A stretch of DNA of 20,568 nucleotides from Alphaproteobacteria bacterium (GTDB lineage Bacteria > Pseudomonadota > Alphaproteobacteria > ATCC43930 > CGMCC-115725), in assembly GCA_028866355.1 (NCBI GenBank), contig JAGWIH010000007.1, forward strand, positions 1 through 20,568. Direction: 5' to 3'. The position numbers and the translations under genes were made by a program. Under the pieces are notes generated by a model, which worked only from the letters and a program-made list of their open reading frames with translations, was not told the DNA's origin and did not search any database. This document shows, piece after piece, positions 7,620-14,361 of the stretch (positions are counted from its first letter, which is position 1; the number at the start of each line of letters is the position of its first letter).

Positions 7620-8501
7620 CTAGAAGACGAAGCCCAGCATCTTGCCGAACCAGCCTTGGGTGTCTTTGTTGTTCGCCGCCGCTGGTGGCGTGGCGCTGCC
7701 GTTGACCGCGACTTCCTGGCCGGTCACGAGCGTAAAGGTGGCGGCGTACCAAGGACTGCCCGGATAGTTGTAGCCGAGCACCGCGGCTGTGCGTTTGGCC
7801 TCGTCCTTGAGGCCGAGCGCCAGATAGCACTCGGTCAAACGCTCGAGCGCTTCGGGGACGTGGGTGGTCGTCTGGTACTTGTCGACCACTGTCTTGAACC
7901 GATTGAGCGCCGCCAAATAATAGCCCTGCTTCTCGTACCAACGCCCGATCTCCATCTCCTTGCCGGCGAGATGGTCGCGCGCCAAGTCGATCTTAAGGTG
8001 CGCGTCGCGTGCATACGGCGTGTTGGGGAAGCGGCGCACGACCTCTTGGAGCGCCTGCATCGCCTGCTCGGTGGTCTTTTGATCGCGGCCGACATCCTCG
8101 ATCTGGACGTAATAGTCGAGCGCCTTGAGGTAATACGCATAGGCGACGTCGCGATTGCCCGGATGCAGCTGGATATAGCGGTCGGCGGCGACGATCGAAT
8201 CGTCGTATTTGCTGGCCTGATAAAGCGTATAGGCCGACATCAACTGCGCCCGCGTCGCCCAGACCGAATACGGGTGCTGTTGCTCGACTTGGTCGAACGC
8301 GTCGGCCGCCTTGGAATAATCTTCGTTTGCCAGCAGGTCCATCGCCGAGTTGTAGAGCTCGTCGACGGGCTTCTCGACGTACTTATCCTTCTTGTCGTCG
8401 CTGGAGCACCCGGACAGCGCGAGCACAAGCAGCACGCCACCGATCAGGGCAGCCGCGTAGCCGCCCGCCGCCGTTCGCATGAATTGACCAAGAGATCCCA
8501 C
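7620..8501 (-). CDS. bamD: Outer membrane assembly lipoprotein BamD (ComL), 293 aa
   Basis: BamD is the essential lipoprotein of the BAM complex that inserts beta-barrel proteins into the outer membrane. A hydrophobic signal segment (about 15-31) ends in lipobox LALSGC, giving lipidated C32; S33 at +2 is compatible with outer-membrane sorting. The mature part contains TPR-like helical repeats: LYNSAMDLLANEDYSKAADAF, QHPYSVWATRAQLMSAYTLY, RYIQLHPGNRDVAYAYYLKA and RRFPNTPYARDA. The GTG at 8499-8501 is chosen because AAGGA (8508-8512) ends six bases upstream; the next in-frame ATG (8478-8480) lacks a site and would shorten the N-region. It follows lpxC by 80 bp and precedes recN. The C-terminus (ATPPAAANNKDTQGW) is low-complexity and may be species-specific. 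Confidence 0.95.
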   Translation of the reverse strand: MGSLGQFMRTAAGGYAAALIGGVLLVLALSGCSSDDKKDKYVEKPVDELYNSAMDLLANEDYSKAADAFDQVEQQHPYSVWATRAQLMSAYTLYQASKYDDSIVAADRYIQLHPGNRDVAYAYYLKALDYYVQIEDVGRDQKTTEQAMQALQEVVRRFPNTPYARDAHLKIDLARDHLAGKEMEIGRWYEKQGYYLAALNRFKTVVDKYQTTTHVPEALERLTECYLALGLKDEAKRTAAVLGYNYPGSPWYAATFTLVTGQEVAVNGSATPPAAANNKDTQGWFGKMLGFVF

Positions 8502-8568
8502 GACCCGTCCTTATACCATAGTGGGCCGGCGCGAGAAAACGGGGACCGGGCGGTGAAGGCTAGGTTTA

Positions 8569-8583
8569 AAGCCGAGTCGGCCT
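8569..8583 (-). terminator. Mini-hairpin overlapping the lpxC stop codon
   Basis: AGGCCG-ACT-CGGCTT on the minus strand can form a six-pair stem (one G-T) with a three-base loop, starting in the lpxC TAG and followed by TAAACC. It is too small to be a confident terminator. The rest of the 80-bp lpxC-bamD gap shows only the bamD ribosome-binding site and a TATGGTATAA stretch that might contribute to a promoter. Confidence 0.2.
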
Positions 8584-9472
8584 AGGCGACGGCAGCGGTC
8601 GGCGCCTGCTCGGCGCCGGCATAGCACCACGCCGTACGATCGGCGAAAAGCGCCGCCAGAAGCTGGCGGTTGAGCGCGTGACCGGAGCGTGTGCCGTGGA
8701 AATGGCCGAGCAACGGGGCGCCCGCCAGATAAAGGTCGCCGATCGCGTCCAGCATCTTGTGGCGGACGAACTCATCGACGTAGCGCAAGCCTTCCTCATT
8801 CAGCACGCGATCGCCGGCGACGACCACGGCATTGTCGAGCGAGCCGCCGCGGGCCAGACCGGCCTCGCGCATGCGTTCGACCTCGTCGAGGAAGCCGAAG
8901 GTTCGCGCGGCGCTGAGCTCGTGCTTGAACGTCGCGGGGCAGGGCGACAGCGTCAATTCCTGGCGCCGGATGGCGCTGGACGCGAAATCGATGGCGAAGC
9001 TGACTGCAAACTGATCGCTCGGCGCCAGCACCGCCGACTTGCCTGGCGTGCCCACAGAAATCGGCTTGAGTACCCGGATGACGCGACGCGGCGCGTCCTG
9101 CACGGTCAAGCCGGCGCATTCGATAAGGAAGACGAAGGGCGACGCGCTGCCGTCCATCGCCGGAATTTCCGGCCCGTCGAGCTCGACCATAACATTGTCG
9201 ACTTCGAGGCCGGCCAGAGCCGCCATCAGATGCTCAATCGTGCCCACCGAATCGCCCTTGCTGTTCGTCAAGGTCGTGCACAGCGGCGAGTCGACGACGT
9301 TGCGCCAGTCGGCGGCGATTTCGGTATTGCGGTCGCTGCGATAGAAACGGATGCCAGAATCGGGCGCGGCCGGACGCAGTGTCATTTCGACGTGCGCACC
9401 TGAATGCAGCCCGATCCCACGGCAATGGATCGGCGCTTTCAGCGTCTTCTGCATATCGGAATTTTGGGCCAT
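8582..9472 (-). CDS. lpxC: UDP-3-O-acyl-N-acetylglucosamine deacetylase LpxC, 296 aa
   Basis: LpxC removes the N-acetyl group of UDP-3-O-acyl-GlcNAc, the committed step of lipid A synthesis, in the cytoplasm with a catalytic zinc. Zinc ligands H81 (GTIEHLMAALAGL), H238 and D242 (RHKMLDAIGD) and catalytic H265 (SGHALN) are all present; the last three fall at the same numbers as in E. coli. MDGSASPFVF is the expected core motif. The start at 9470-9472 gives MAQNSDMQKTLKAPI, with AGGAG (9484-9488) 11 bases upstream, a long spacing. An in-frame TTG at 9497-9499 would add nine residues, and the internal ATG at 9454 is a third option. The presence of lpxC means the organism makes lipid A. The gene is separated from ftsZ by the largest gap in the cluster and probably has its own promoter. 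Confidence 0.96.
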   Translation of the reverse strand: MAQNSDMQKTLKAPIHCRGIGLHSGAHVEMTLRPAAPDSGIRFYRSDRNTEIAADWRNVVDSPLCTTLTNSKGDSVGTIEHLMAALAGLEVDNVMVELDGPEIPAMDGSASPFVFLIECAGLTVQDAPRRVIRVLKPISVGTPGKSAVLAPSDQFAVSFAIDFASSAIRRQELTLSPCPATFKHELSAARTFGFLDEVERMREAGLARGGSLDNAVVVAGDRVLNEEGLRYVDEFVRHKMLDAIGDLYLAGAPLLGHFHGTRSGHALNRQLLAALFADRTAWCYAGAEQAPTAAVA

Positions 9473-9607
9473 TTCCCCGATCACTCCTGAACGAGCCAAG
9501 GCGTAACGACCGCCTTAACAAGCGGCAAATCACTCTTTATTTCAGTTTGTGACGGATATATTCGTGTTAAATCAGCACGTTATTCGAAAAGCCGATGTCC
9601 GCGCCGG
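9473..9607 (-). promoter_or_regulatory. AT-rich leader and probable promoter region of lpxC
   Basis: Bases 9521-9590 hold only 25 G+C out of 70 (36%), the only strongly AT-rich island inside the minus-strand block. It holds candidate -10 sequences such as TATATC (complement near 9556-9561) but no convincing paired -35. It also holds an imperfect dyad at 9563-9579 (CGTGTT/AGCACG). Base composition and position argue for a promoter driving lpxC-bamD-recN-ligA; the exact boxes are not determined. Confidence 0.45.
9498..9516 (-). repeat. 6-bp perfect dyad AAGGCG-N7-CGCCTT just upstream of lpxC
   Basis: AAGGCG (9498-9503) and CGCCTT (9511-9516) are perfect inverted copies across TAACGAC. The dyad ends 25 bases before the lpxC ATG and overlaps the alternative TTG start. 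It could be an operator or a 5'-UTR hairpin. There is no T tract on the lpxC side, so it does not look like a terminator. Confidence 0.4.
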
Positions 9608-9637
9608 CCCGCGGGAGCCGTCTCCGGCGCCCGCGAG
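9608..9637 (-). terminator. Strong interrupted hairpin with GAGA tetraloop after ftsZ
   Basis: On the minus strand CTCGCGGG pairs with CCCGCGGG (one G-T), followed by a single C-T mismatch, then GCCG-GAGA-CGGC. This gives 12 pairs capped by a GNRA-type tetraloop. It begins 13 bases after the ftsZ TGA. A TTTT run occurs only about 20 bases further on, so it may be an inefficient terminator, an attenuator or a 3'-end stabiliser that separates ftsZ from lpxC expression. Confidence 0.5.
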
Positions 9638-9650
9638 CCGCGCGAATCGT

Positions 9651-11255
9651 TCAGTTGGCCTGACGACGGAGGAAGGCGGGGATTTCCAACAGATCCTCGT
9701 CTTTCGCCCGCGGCCGCTCAGCCGCCGGTTCCGGCCGGGTAGCAACCAGCGTGGGTTGCGTCGGCTGGACCGGTGCGGGTTGCGGTACCGTTTGCGGCCG
9801 CGCCGCCGGTGCCGCTTCCGCCTTTACGGCGACCGGCTCGTCCTGTGGATGCAGTAGGCGGCCGGCGTTGGTCACCCGCTCGAACAGGCTCGGCGTCCGC
9901 TTGGTTTGCGGTGCGGGTCGTTGCGGCTGGCGTGCGCCGTTGGCGATCGCCGCGTCGGCGAAGGCGTTGGGCGCCGTGACCGGCCGCACCGGCGCCGGGC
10001 GGACCATCACCGGCTCGACCGGCTGACGCTGCGGCATGAAGCTGCCGCGGCTCAATGCCTGAGCCTCGATCGCGTCGACACGCGGCATCGCGGTAACCGC
10101 CGCGGCCGGTGCCGGCTCGACCACTTCGGGCTCCGGCTCCGGCGCCAGCACCGGTGCGGCCGCCGCCGGCTGGACGACGTACGGCATCGGCGCCGGTGTC
10201 GCCGGCACGACGGCCGGCCGTGCGGCTTGATCGCGTGCCGCGCGTTCCTTCTGCACCAACTCGAGCGGTTTCGGATGCTCCATTTGATCGGCGTCGATGC
10301 CGGTCGCCACCACGGAAATCCGCATGCGGCCCGCAAGTTTCTCGTCGAACGTCGAGCCAAAGATGATGTTGGCTTCGGGATCGACTTCTTCGCGGATGCG
10401 GTTGGCGGCTTCGTCGACCTCATAGAGGGTCATGTCGGGCCCGCCGGTGATGTTGATGAGGACGCCGCGCGCGCCCTTCATCGACACGTCTTCGAGCAAC
10501 GGGTTCGAGATCGCCGCTTCCGCCGCGTCGATGGCGCGACGGTCGCCTTCGGCCTCGCCAGTGCCCATCATCGCTTTGCCCATCTCGCTCATCACCGCCC
10601 GGATGTCGGCGAAGTCGAGATTGATCAGGCCCGGCATCACCATCAGGTCGGTCACGCCGCGCACGCCGGCATGCAGCACGTCATCCGCCATCTTGAACGC
10701 ATCGGCGAACGTGGTGCGTTCATTGGCGACCCGGAACAGGTTCTGGTTCGGGATGATGAGCAGCGTGTCGACGTACTTGGTCATCTCCTCGATGCCGTGT
10801 TCAGCCGTCTTCATCCGGTGCGTGCCCTCGAAGTGGAAGGGCTTGGTGACAACGCCAACGGTGAGGATGCCGGCTTCGCGCGCCGCGCGGGCGATGACCG
10901 GCGCCGCGCCCGTGCCTGTGCCGCCGCCCATGCCAGCGGTGATGAAGACCATGTTGGAGCCTTCAAGCGCCATCATGATCTCGTCGAGCGCCTCTTCGGC
11001 AGCGATCTGGCCCACGTCGGGCCGCGATCCGGCGCCAAGGCCGCGCGTGACGGTAATGCCGAGCTGGATGCGGCGCTCGGCCAGCGATTGCTTCATTGCC
11101 TGGGCGTCGGTGTTGCACACGATGAACTCGCACCCGACGAGGTTCGAGCGGATCATGTTGTTGACAGCGTTGCCGCCGGCGCCGCCGACGCCAATCACCG
11201 TAAGCCGGGGCCGGAGCTCCAGCTCTTCAGTTGGTACCTTCAGGTTCAACGTCAT
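9651..11255 (-). CDS. ftsZ: Cell division protein FtsZ, 534 aa
   Basis: FtsZ is the tubulin-like GTPase that forms the Z ring. The GTPase core (about 15-320) has GVGGAGGNAVNNM (22-34), tubulin signature GGGTGTG at 110-116, and the T7 loop NLDFADIRAVMSEMG with N212, D214 and D217. A long disordered Pro/Ala-rich linker (about 330-515) follows, then the conserved C-terminal peptide DEDLLEIPAFLRRQAN (519-534), which binds FtsA and other partners. The length is far above E. coli (383) and near other alphaproteobacterial FtsZ proteins because of the linker. Inside the linker TPSLFERVTNAGRLL (454-468) stands out as non-repetitive and amphipathic. The ATG at 11253-11255 is chosen over the TTG four codons upstream because GGAGG (11261-11265) lies 5 bases ahead, one of the best sites in the window. 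It lies 75 bp after ftsA. Confidence 0.98.
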   Translation of the reverse strand: MTLNLKVPTEELELRPRLTVIGVGGAGGNAVNNMIRSNLVGCEFIVCNTDAQAMKQSLAERRIQLGITVTRGLGAGSRPDVGQIAAEEALDEIMMALEGSNMVFITAGMGGGTGTGAAPVIARAAREAGILTVGVVTKPFHFEGTHRMKTAEHGIEEMTKYVDTLLIIPNQNLFRVANERTTFADAFKMADDVLHAGVRGVTDLMVMPGLINLDFADIRAVMSEMGKAMMGTGEAEGDRRAIDAAEAAISNPLLEDVSMKGARGVLINITGGPDMTLYEVDEAANRIREEVDPEANIIFGSTFDEKLAGRMRISVVATGIDADQMEHPKPLELVQKERAARDQAARPAVVPATPAPMPYVVQPAAAAPVLAPEPEPEVVEPAPAAAVTAMPRVDAIEAQALSRGSFMPQRQPVEPVMVRPAPVRPVTAPNAFADAAIANGARQPQRPAPQTKRTPSLFERVTNAGRLLHPQDEPVAVKAEAAPAARPQTVPQPAPVQPTQPTLVATRPEPAAERPRAKDEDLLEIPAFLRRQAN

Positions 11256-11294
11256 ACTTCCCTCCAAAGCGTCGCCAGAAATGGGTCCCCGTCC

Positions 11295-11316
11295 ACCCGC
11301 CTGGCGAAGGGCGGGT
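11295..11316 (-). repeat. 7-bp perfect stem-loop in the ftsA-ftsZ gap
   Basis: ACCCGCC and GGCGGGT are perfect inverted copies around an eight-base loop, in the middle of the 75-bp ftsA-ftsZ spacer and 30 bases upstream of the ftsZ ribosome-binding site. There is no T tract. It may set mRNA processing or stability so that FtsZ exceeds FtsA; that role is inference. Confidence 0.45.
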
Positions 11317-11330
11317 TGCCGGTGGTCGGT

Positions 11331-12587
11331 TCAAAGGTTTTCACGTAGCCAGCCTCCGATTCGGCCAAAGAGGCCGCTTGGCTCCTCCGTCCGCATCCGG
11401 CCGCGTCGCTGCGGCTCGGCGTGCTCGGCGAGAGCGAAATGGATGAGTCCGACCGCGGTCGCGAACGCCGGGCCGGCGGTCGATTCCGCCAGCCCGTTGA
11501 CGCGCATCGGGCGGCCGATGCGAATCTGCTTATCGAGGATCAAGCCGGCGAGCTCGCGCGTGCCGGGCAGCTGACTGGCGCCGCCAGTCAGTACGATGCG
11601 GCGGCCGGCGATCTTGTCGAAGCCCGAGACCTCGAGCCGATCGCGCACCAATTCGAAGGTCTCTTCGAGGCGCGGCGAAATGATGCCGACCAGAAGCGAT
11701 TTGGGAACGTGGTTGGCGTGGTCTTCTTCCTCGCCGACGAGCGGCACCGTGATCATCTCGCGTTCGTCGGCGGCCGACGGAATCGCGCTGCCATAGAGCG
11801 CCTTCATCCGTTCGGCGTGCGCGATTGGCGTGGTCAGACCGCGCGCGATGTCGTTGGTGACGTGACTGCCGCCGACCGGGACGCTGTCGGCGAAGACAAG
11901 GTTGCCATCGAAGAAAACGCCGATCGTCGTCGTCCCGCCGCCCATATCGATGACGGTCACGCCGAGCTCGCTCTCGTCGTCGACCAGGGCAGCCAGGCCA
12001 GAGGCATAGGGACTCGCCACCACGGCGGCAATCTCCAGTCGGCAGCGACCCAAGCAGTTCGCAACGTTGCGCACGGCCGCTGATTCGGCGGTGACGACGT
12101 GCATGTTGACGGCGAGCTTGTGGCCGTACATGCCGCGCGGATCGCGAACCGGCCGGCTACCGTCGATGGCGAAGCCGACCGGCACCGAATGGATCACGGT
12201 GCGCTCGGCCGGCTCCTTGACGCGGAAGCCCTGCTCGAGCACGCGCCGCATGTTGGCGTCCGACACTTCGCGACCGTTGAGGTTGATCTCGGTCTTGACC
12301 ATCCGCGATGCCGAGAAGCCGCCTGACAGGTTCACCACAACTTCGCTCAGATGCTCACCGGACATTTGCTCGGCGGCGTGTACTGTCGTGAGGATGGCTT
12401 GGCTCGCGGCTTCGATATCGGTTATGACGCCGCTCTTGATACCGCGCGCGATCTGGTGGCCGATGCCGACGATGCGCGACGCCACCTCTTCGCGACGCGC
12501 GACGAAGCAACACATCTTCGTTGTGCCGATGTCGAGCACACCGATGACGCCGCCGCGTGCACGGCCGTTGAGCTTCATGTTGCTCAT
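11331..12587 (-). CDS. ftsA: Cell division protein FtsA, 418 aa
   Basis: FtsA is the actin-like ATPase that tethers FtsZ to the inner membrane and links it to downstream divisome proteins. ATP-binding motifs are visible: phosphate-1 GVLDIGTTK (16-24), phosphate-2 DMGGGTTT (214-221) and the adenosine motif IVLTGGASQLPG. The C-terminal GLFGRIGGWLRENL (405-418) is the amphipathic membrane-targeting helix. Length matches E. coli FtsA (420). The start ATG at 12585-12587 overlaps the ftsQ stop as ATGA, with AAGGA 9 bases upstream; the ATG three codons later lacks a site. Translation is therefore probably coupled to ftsQ. Confidence 0.98.
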   Translation of the reverse strand: MSNMKLNGRARGGVIGVLDIGTTKMCCFVARREEVASRIVGIGHQIARGIKSGVITDIEAASQAILTTVHAAEQMSGEHLSEVVVNLSGGFSASRMVKTEINLNGREVSDANMRRVLEQGFRVKEPAERTVIHSVPVGFAIDGSRPVRDPRGMYGHKLAVNMHVVTAESAAVRNVANCLGRCRLEIAAVVASPYASGLAALVDDESELGVTVIDMGGGTTTIGVFFDGNLVFADSVPVGGSHVTNDIARGLTTPIAHAERMKALYGSAIPSAADEREMITVPLVGEEEDHANHVPKSLLVGIISPRLEETFELVRDRLEVSGFDKIAGRRIVLTGGASQLPGTRELAGLILDKQIRIGRPMRVNGLAESTAGPAFATAVGLIHFALAEHAEPQRRGRMRTEEPSGLFGRIGGWLRENL

Positions 12588-13447
12588 GAGCTCTTGTCCT
12601 TGCCGCCATTGCGTGCGGTCGGCGATTTGCCGGGTGCGGCCGGCGCCAGCCGCACGACCATGCGATCCGGCAGCCGCAGATCGATCATTGCGATGTTACG
12701 TTCGAGAATCTGCTCTTGCGCTTCGAGCCCGGCGAGGCGGTGCCATGCGGCGGACACCTCCGTTCCGGGCAACGCCACTTCGACGCCGGTATTAAAGCGC
12801 AGCGTCCAACGGCCCGAGCCATACAACACCGCAGCGTTGACGCGGCGCGCGAGGGACGGCTCCGTCGCGAGCATGTCGATCAGCGTCGCGGCCTGGGCTG
12901 GCGCGTCGTCGCCGACGAGGACGATCCGCGGTCCGTATTGGGCGGGGGCGGCGGTTGGAATCACCGTGCCATCGCGATCGATCAGCGACAGGGAGCCGTT
13001 GCGCTGCCAGAAGGCGAAGGGCTCGCGTTCGGTCAGGTGAATGAACAGTGTGTCGGGCAGTTGGCGTTCGACATCGGCGCGGCGAACCCACGGCAGTGCC
13101 TGGAGCTTGGCCTGGGCCGCGGCGAGATCGATCTCGAGCATCGGCGTGCCGCGCTTGACGCCAAGCGCCGCCAGGATCGACGCCGTACTCTGACGCTGGC
13201 GGCCGACCACATCGACATTCTCAAGCGCCAGGCCTTGCTGGCTGCCGACGGTCCAAATGCGTGCCGCGATCGCGCGGCCGGTCTGTGCCAGCGTGCCCTC
13301 GTGCCACAGCCAATACGCACCACCGCCGCCAGCGATCAACGTCGCAGCCCCAAGAACCGCCGCCACGGCGGCGGTCGGAAACGGCCGGCGGCGCTGCTGC
13401 GCCACGGGCGGCGATTGCTCCGGAGCGCGGCGCTTCAGAAATCGCAT
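12584..13447 (-). CDS. ftsQ: Cell division protein FtsQ, 287 aa
   Basis: FtsQ is a bitopic inner-membrane protein that connects early and late divisome proteins, usually through FtsB/FtsL. It has a short basic cytoplasmic tail (1-25: RFLKRR, QQRRRP), one membrane segment (about 26-48), a periplasmic POTRA domain (about 73-142, LALENVDVVGRQRQSTASIL and LPWVRRADVERQLPDTLFIH), then the FtsQ beta domain (FNTGVEVALPG). The hydrophilic C-tail KSPTARNGGKDKSS looks non-conserved. The ATG at 13445-13447 has GGAGA 7 bases upstream and lies inside ddl, giving a 13-base overlap; at its other end it overlaps ftsA by four bases. Confidence 0.95.
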   Translation of the reverse strand: MRFLKRRAPEQSPPVAQQRRRPFPTAAVAAVLGAATLIAGGGGAYWLWHEGTLAQTGRAIAARIWTVGSQQGLALENVDVVGRQRQSTASILAALGVKRGTPMLEIDLAAAQAKLQALPWVRRADVERQLPDTLFIHLTEREPFAFWQRNGSLSLIDRDGTVIPTAAPAQYGPRIVLVGDDAPAQAATLIDMLATEPSLARRVNAAVLYGSGRWTLRFNTGVEVALPGTEVSAAWHRLAGLEAQEQILERNIAMIDLRLPDRMVVRLAPAAPGKSPTARNGGKDKSS

Positions 13448-14361
13448 GCCGCGTTCTCCACCATCCAGCGCACCAGCGCCGGAAACTCGATGCCGGCATG
13501 CCGCGCGATATCAGGTACCAGCGAGGTCGGCGTCATGCCGGGCTGGGTATTGACCTCGAGCAGCACGAGCTTGCCGGGCTCGCCGGTGGTGTCGTCGTAG
13601 CGCAAATCGGCGCGACTGACGCCGCGGCAGCCCAGTGCCTTGTGCGCCGCGACGCCGATCGCGAGCGCCTCGTCATAGGCGCGCCGATGGATCGGCGCCG
13701 GCATCAGATGTTCGGAGCCGCCCGGCGCATATTTGGCGGCATAATCGTAGAAGCCCTTGGCCGGGCGGATCTCGAGGGCACCAAGCGCGCGGTCGCCCAT
13801 CACGGCGACGGTGATTTCGCGGCCCGGCACGTAACGTTCGACCAGGGCACGCTCGTACCGCCAGGCTTTCGCTTCGGCGGGCCAGGAGTTGTCGGCGCGT
13901 TGCACGATGCGCACGCCGACACTCGAGCCTTCGTTAATCGGCTTGACGACGTAAGGCCGCGGCAGAACGTCGCCGGCGGCAATCTCGTCGCGCGTCGCGA
14001 CGCGCCCTTCGGCGAGCGGCAGGCCGGCGGCCGCGAAGACGCTGCGTGCCGTCGGTTTGTCCATCGCAACAGCCGATGCCAGCACGCCGGAATGCGTGTA
14101 GGGCACGCCCAGGAATTCGAGCACGCCCTGGACCGTGCCGTCCTCGCCGCCGCGGCCGTGCAAGGCGTTGAACACCACGTCGGGTGCGGGCGTCAGCGCT
14201 CGCACCATCGCAGCGAGATCGCGTGTCACGTCGATGCTGCGGACCTCGTAGCCGCCTGCGGCAAGCGCCTTGGCACATTCGCGGCCGCTGACCAGCGACA
14301 CGTCGCGTTCGGCGGTCCAGCCGCCCATCAGCACAGCGACCGAGCGGACCGTGCGGCTCAT
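13435..14361 (-). CDS. ddl: D-alanine--D-alanine ligase, 308 aa
   Basis: This cytoplasmic ATP-grasp enzyme joins two D-alanines for the peptidoglycan stem peptide. The N-terminal motif LMGGWTAERDVSLVSG, the central LHGRGGEDGTVQG, the ATP-grasp lysine region PYVVKPINEGSSVGV, and the metal-binding end LLEVNTQPGMTPTSLVP are all present. Length matches DdlB (306 in E. coli). The start at 14359-14361 overlaps the murB TGA as ATGA, with GGGGGTG just upstream; the open frame extends 16 codons further but that part lies in murB. The dcw position favours the DdlB type, but DdlA and DdlB cannot be told apart by motif alone. Confidence 0.96.
   Translation of the reverse strand: MSRTVRSVAVLMGGWTAERDVSLVSGRECAKALAAGGYEVRSIDVTRDLAAMVRALTPAPDVVFNALHGRGGEDGTVQGVLEFLGVPYTHSGVLASAVAMDKPTARSVFAAAGLPLAEGRVATRDEIAAGDVLPRPYVVKPINEGSSVGVRIVQRADNSWPAEAKAWRYERALVERYVPGREITVAVMGDRALGALEIRPAKGFYDYAAKYAPGGSEHLMPAPIHRRAYDEALAIGVAAHKALGCRGVSRADLRYDDTTGEPGKLVLLEVNTQPGMTPTSLVPDIARHAGIEFPALVRWMVENAACDF

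Noticed and set aside
9504..9518. Possible CtrA-like site (TTAA-N7-GTTA on the minus strand) upstream of lpxC
   Set aside because: The second half-site does not match TTAA in register. It is better explained as part of the AAGGCG/CGCCTT dyad.
9906..11348. A 480-codon plus-strand open frame antisense to ftsZ
   Set aside because: Its composition (His/Arg/Asp-rich) is what reading the complement of ftsZ codons gives, and it shows no domain or convincing ribosome site.
11352..11364. A 13-base exact repeat (GCCTCCGATTCGG) shared with 572-584
   Set aside because: A few shared 13-mers are expected by chance in 20 kb of biased sequence; the second copy lacks the inverted arm and lies in the ftsA coding region.
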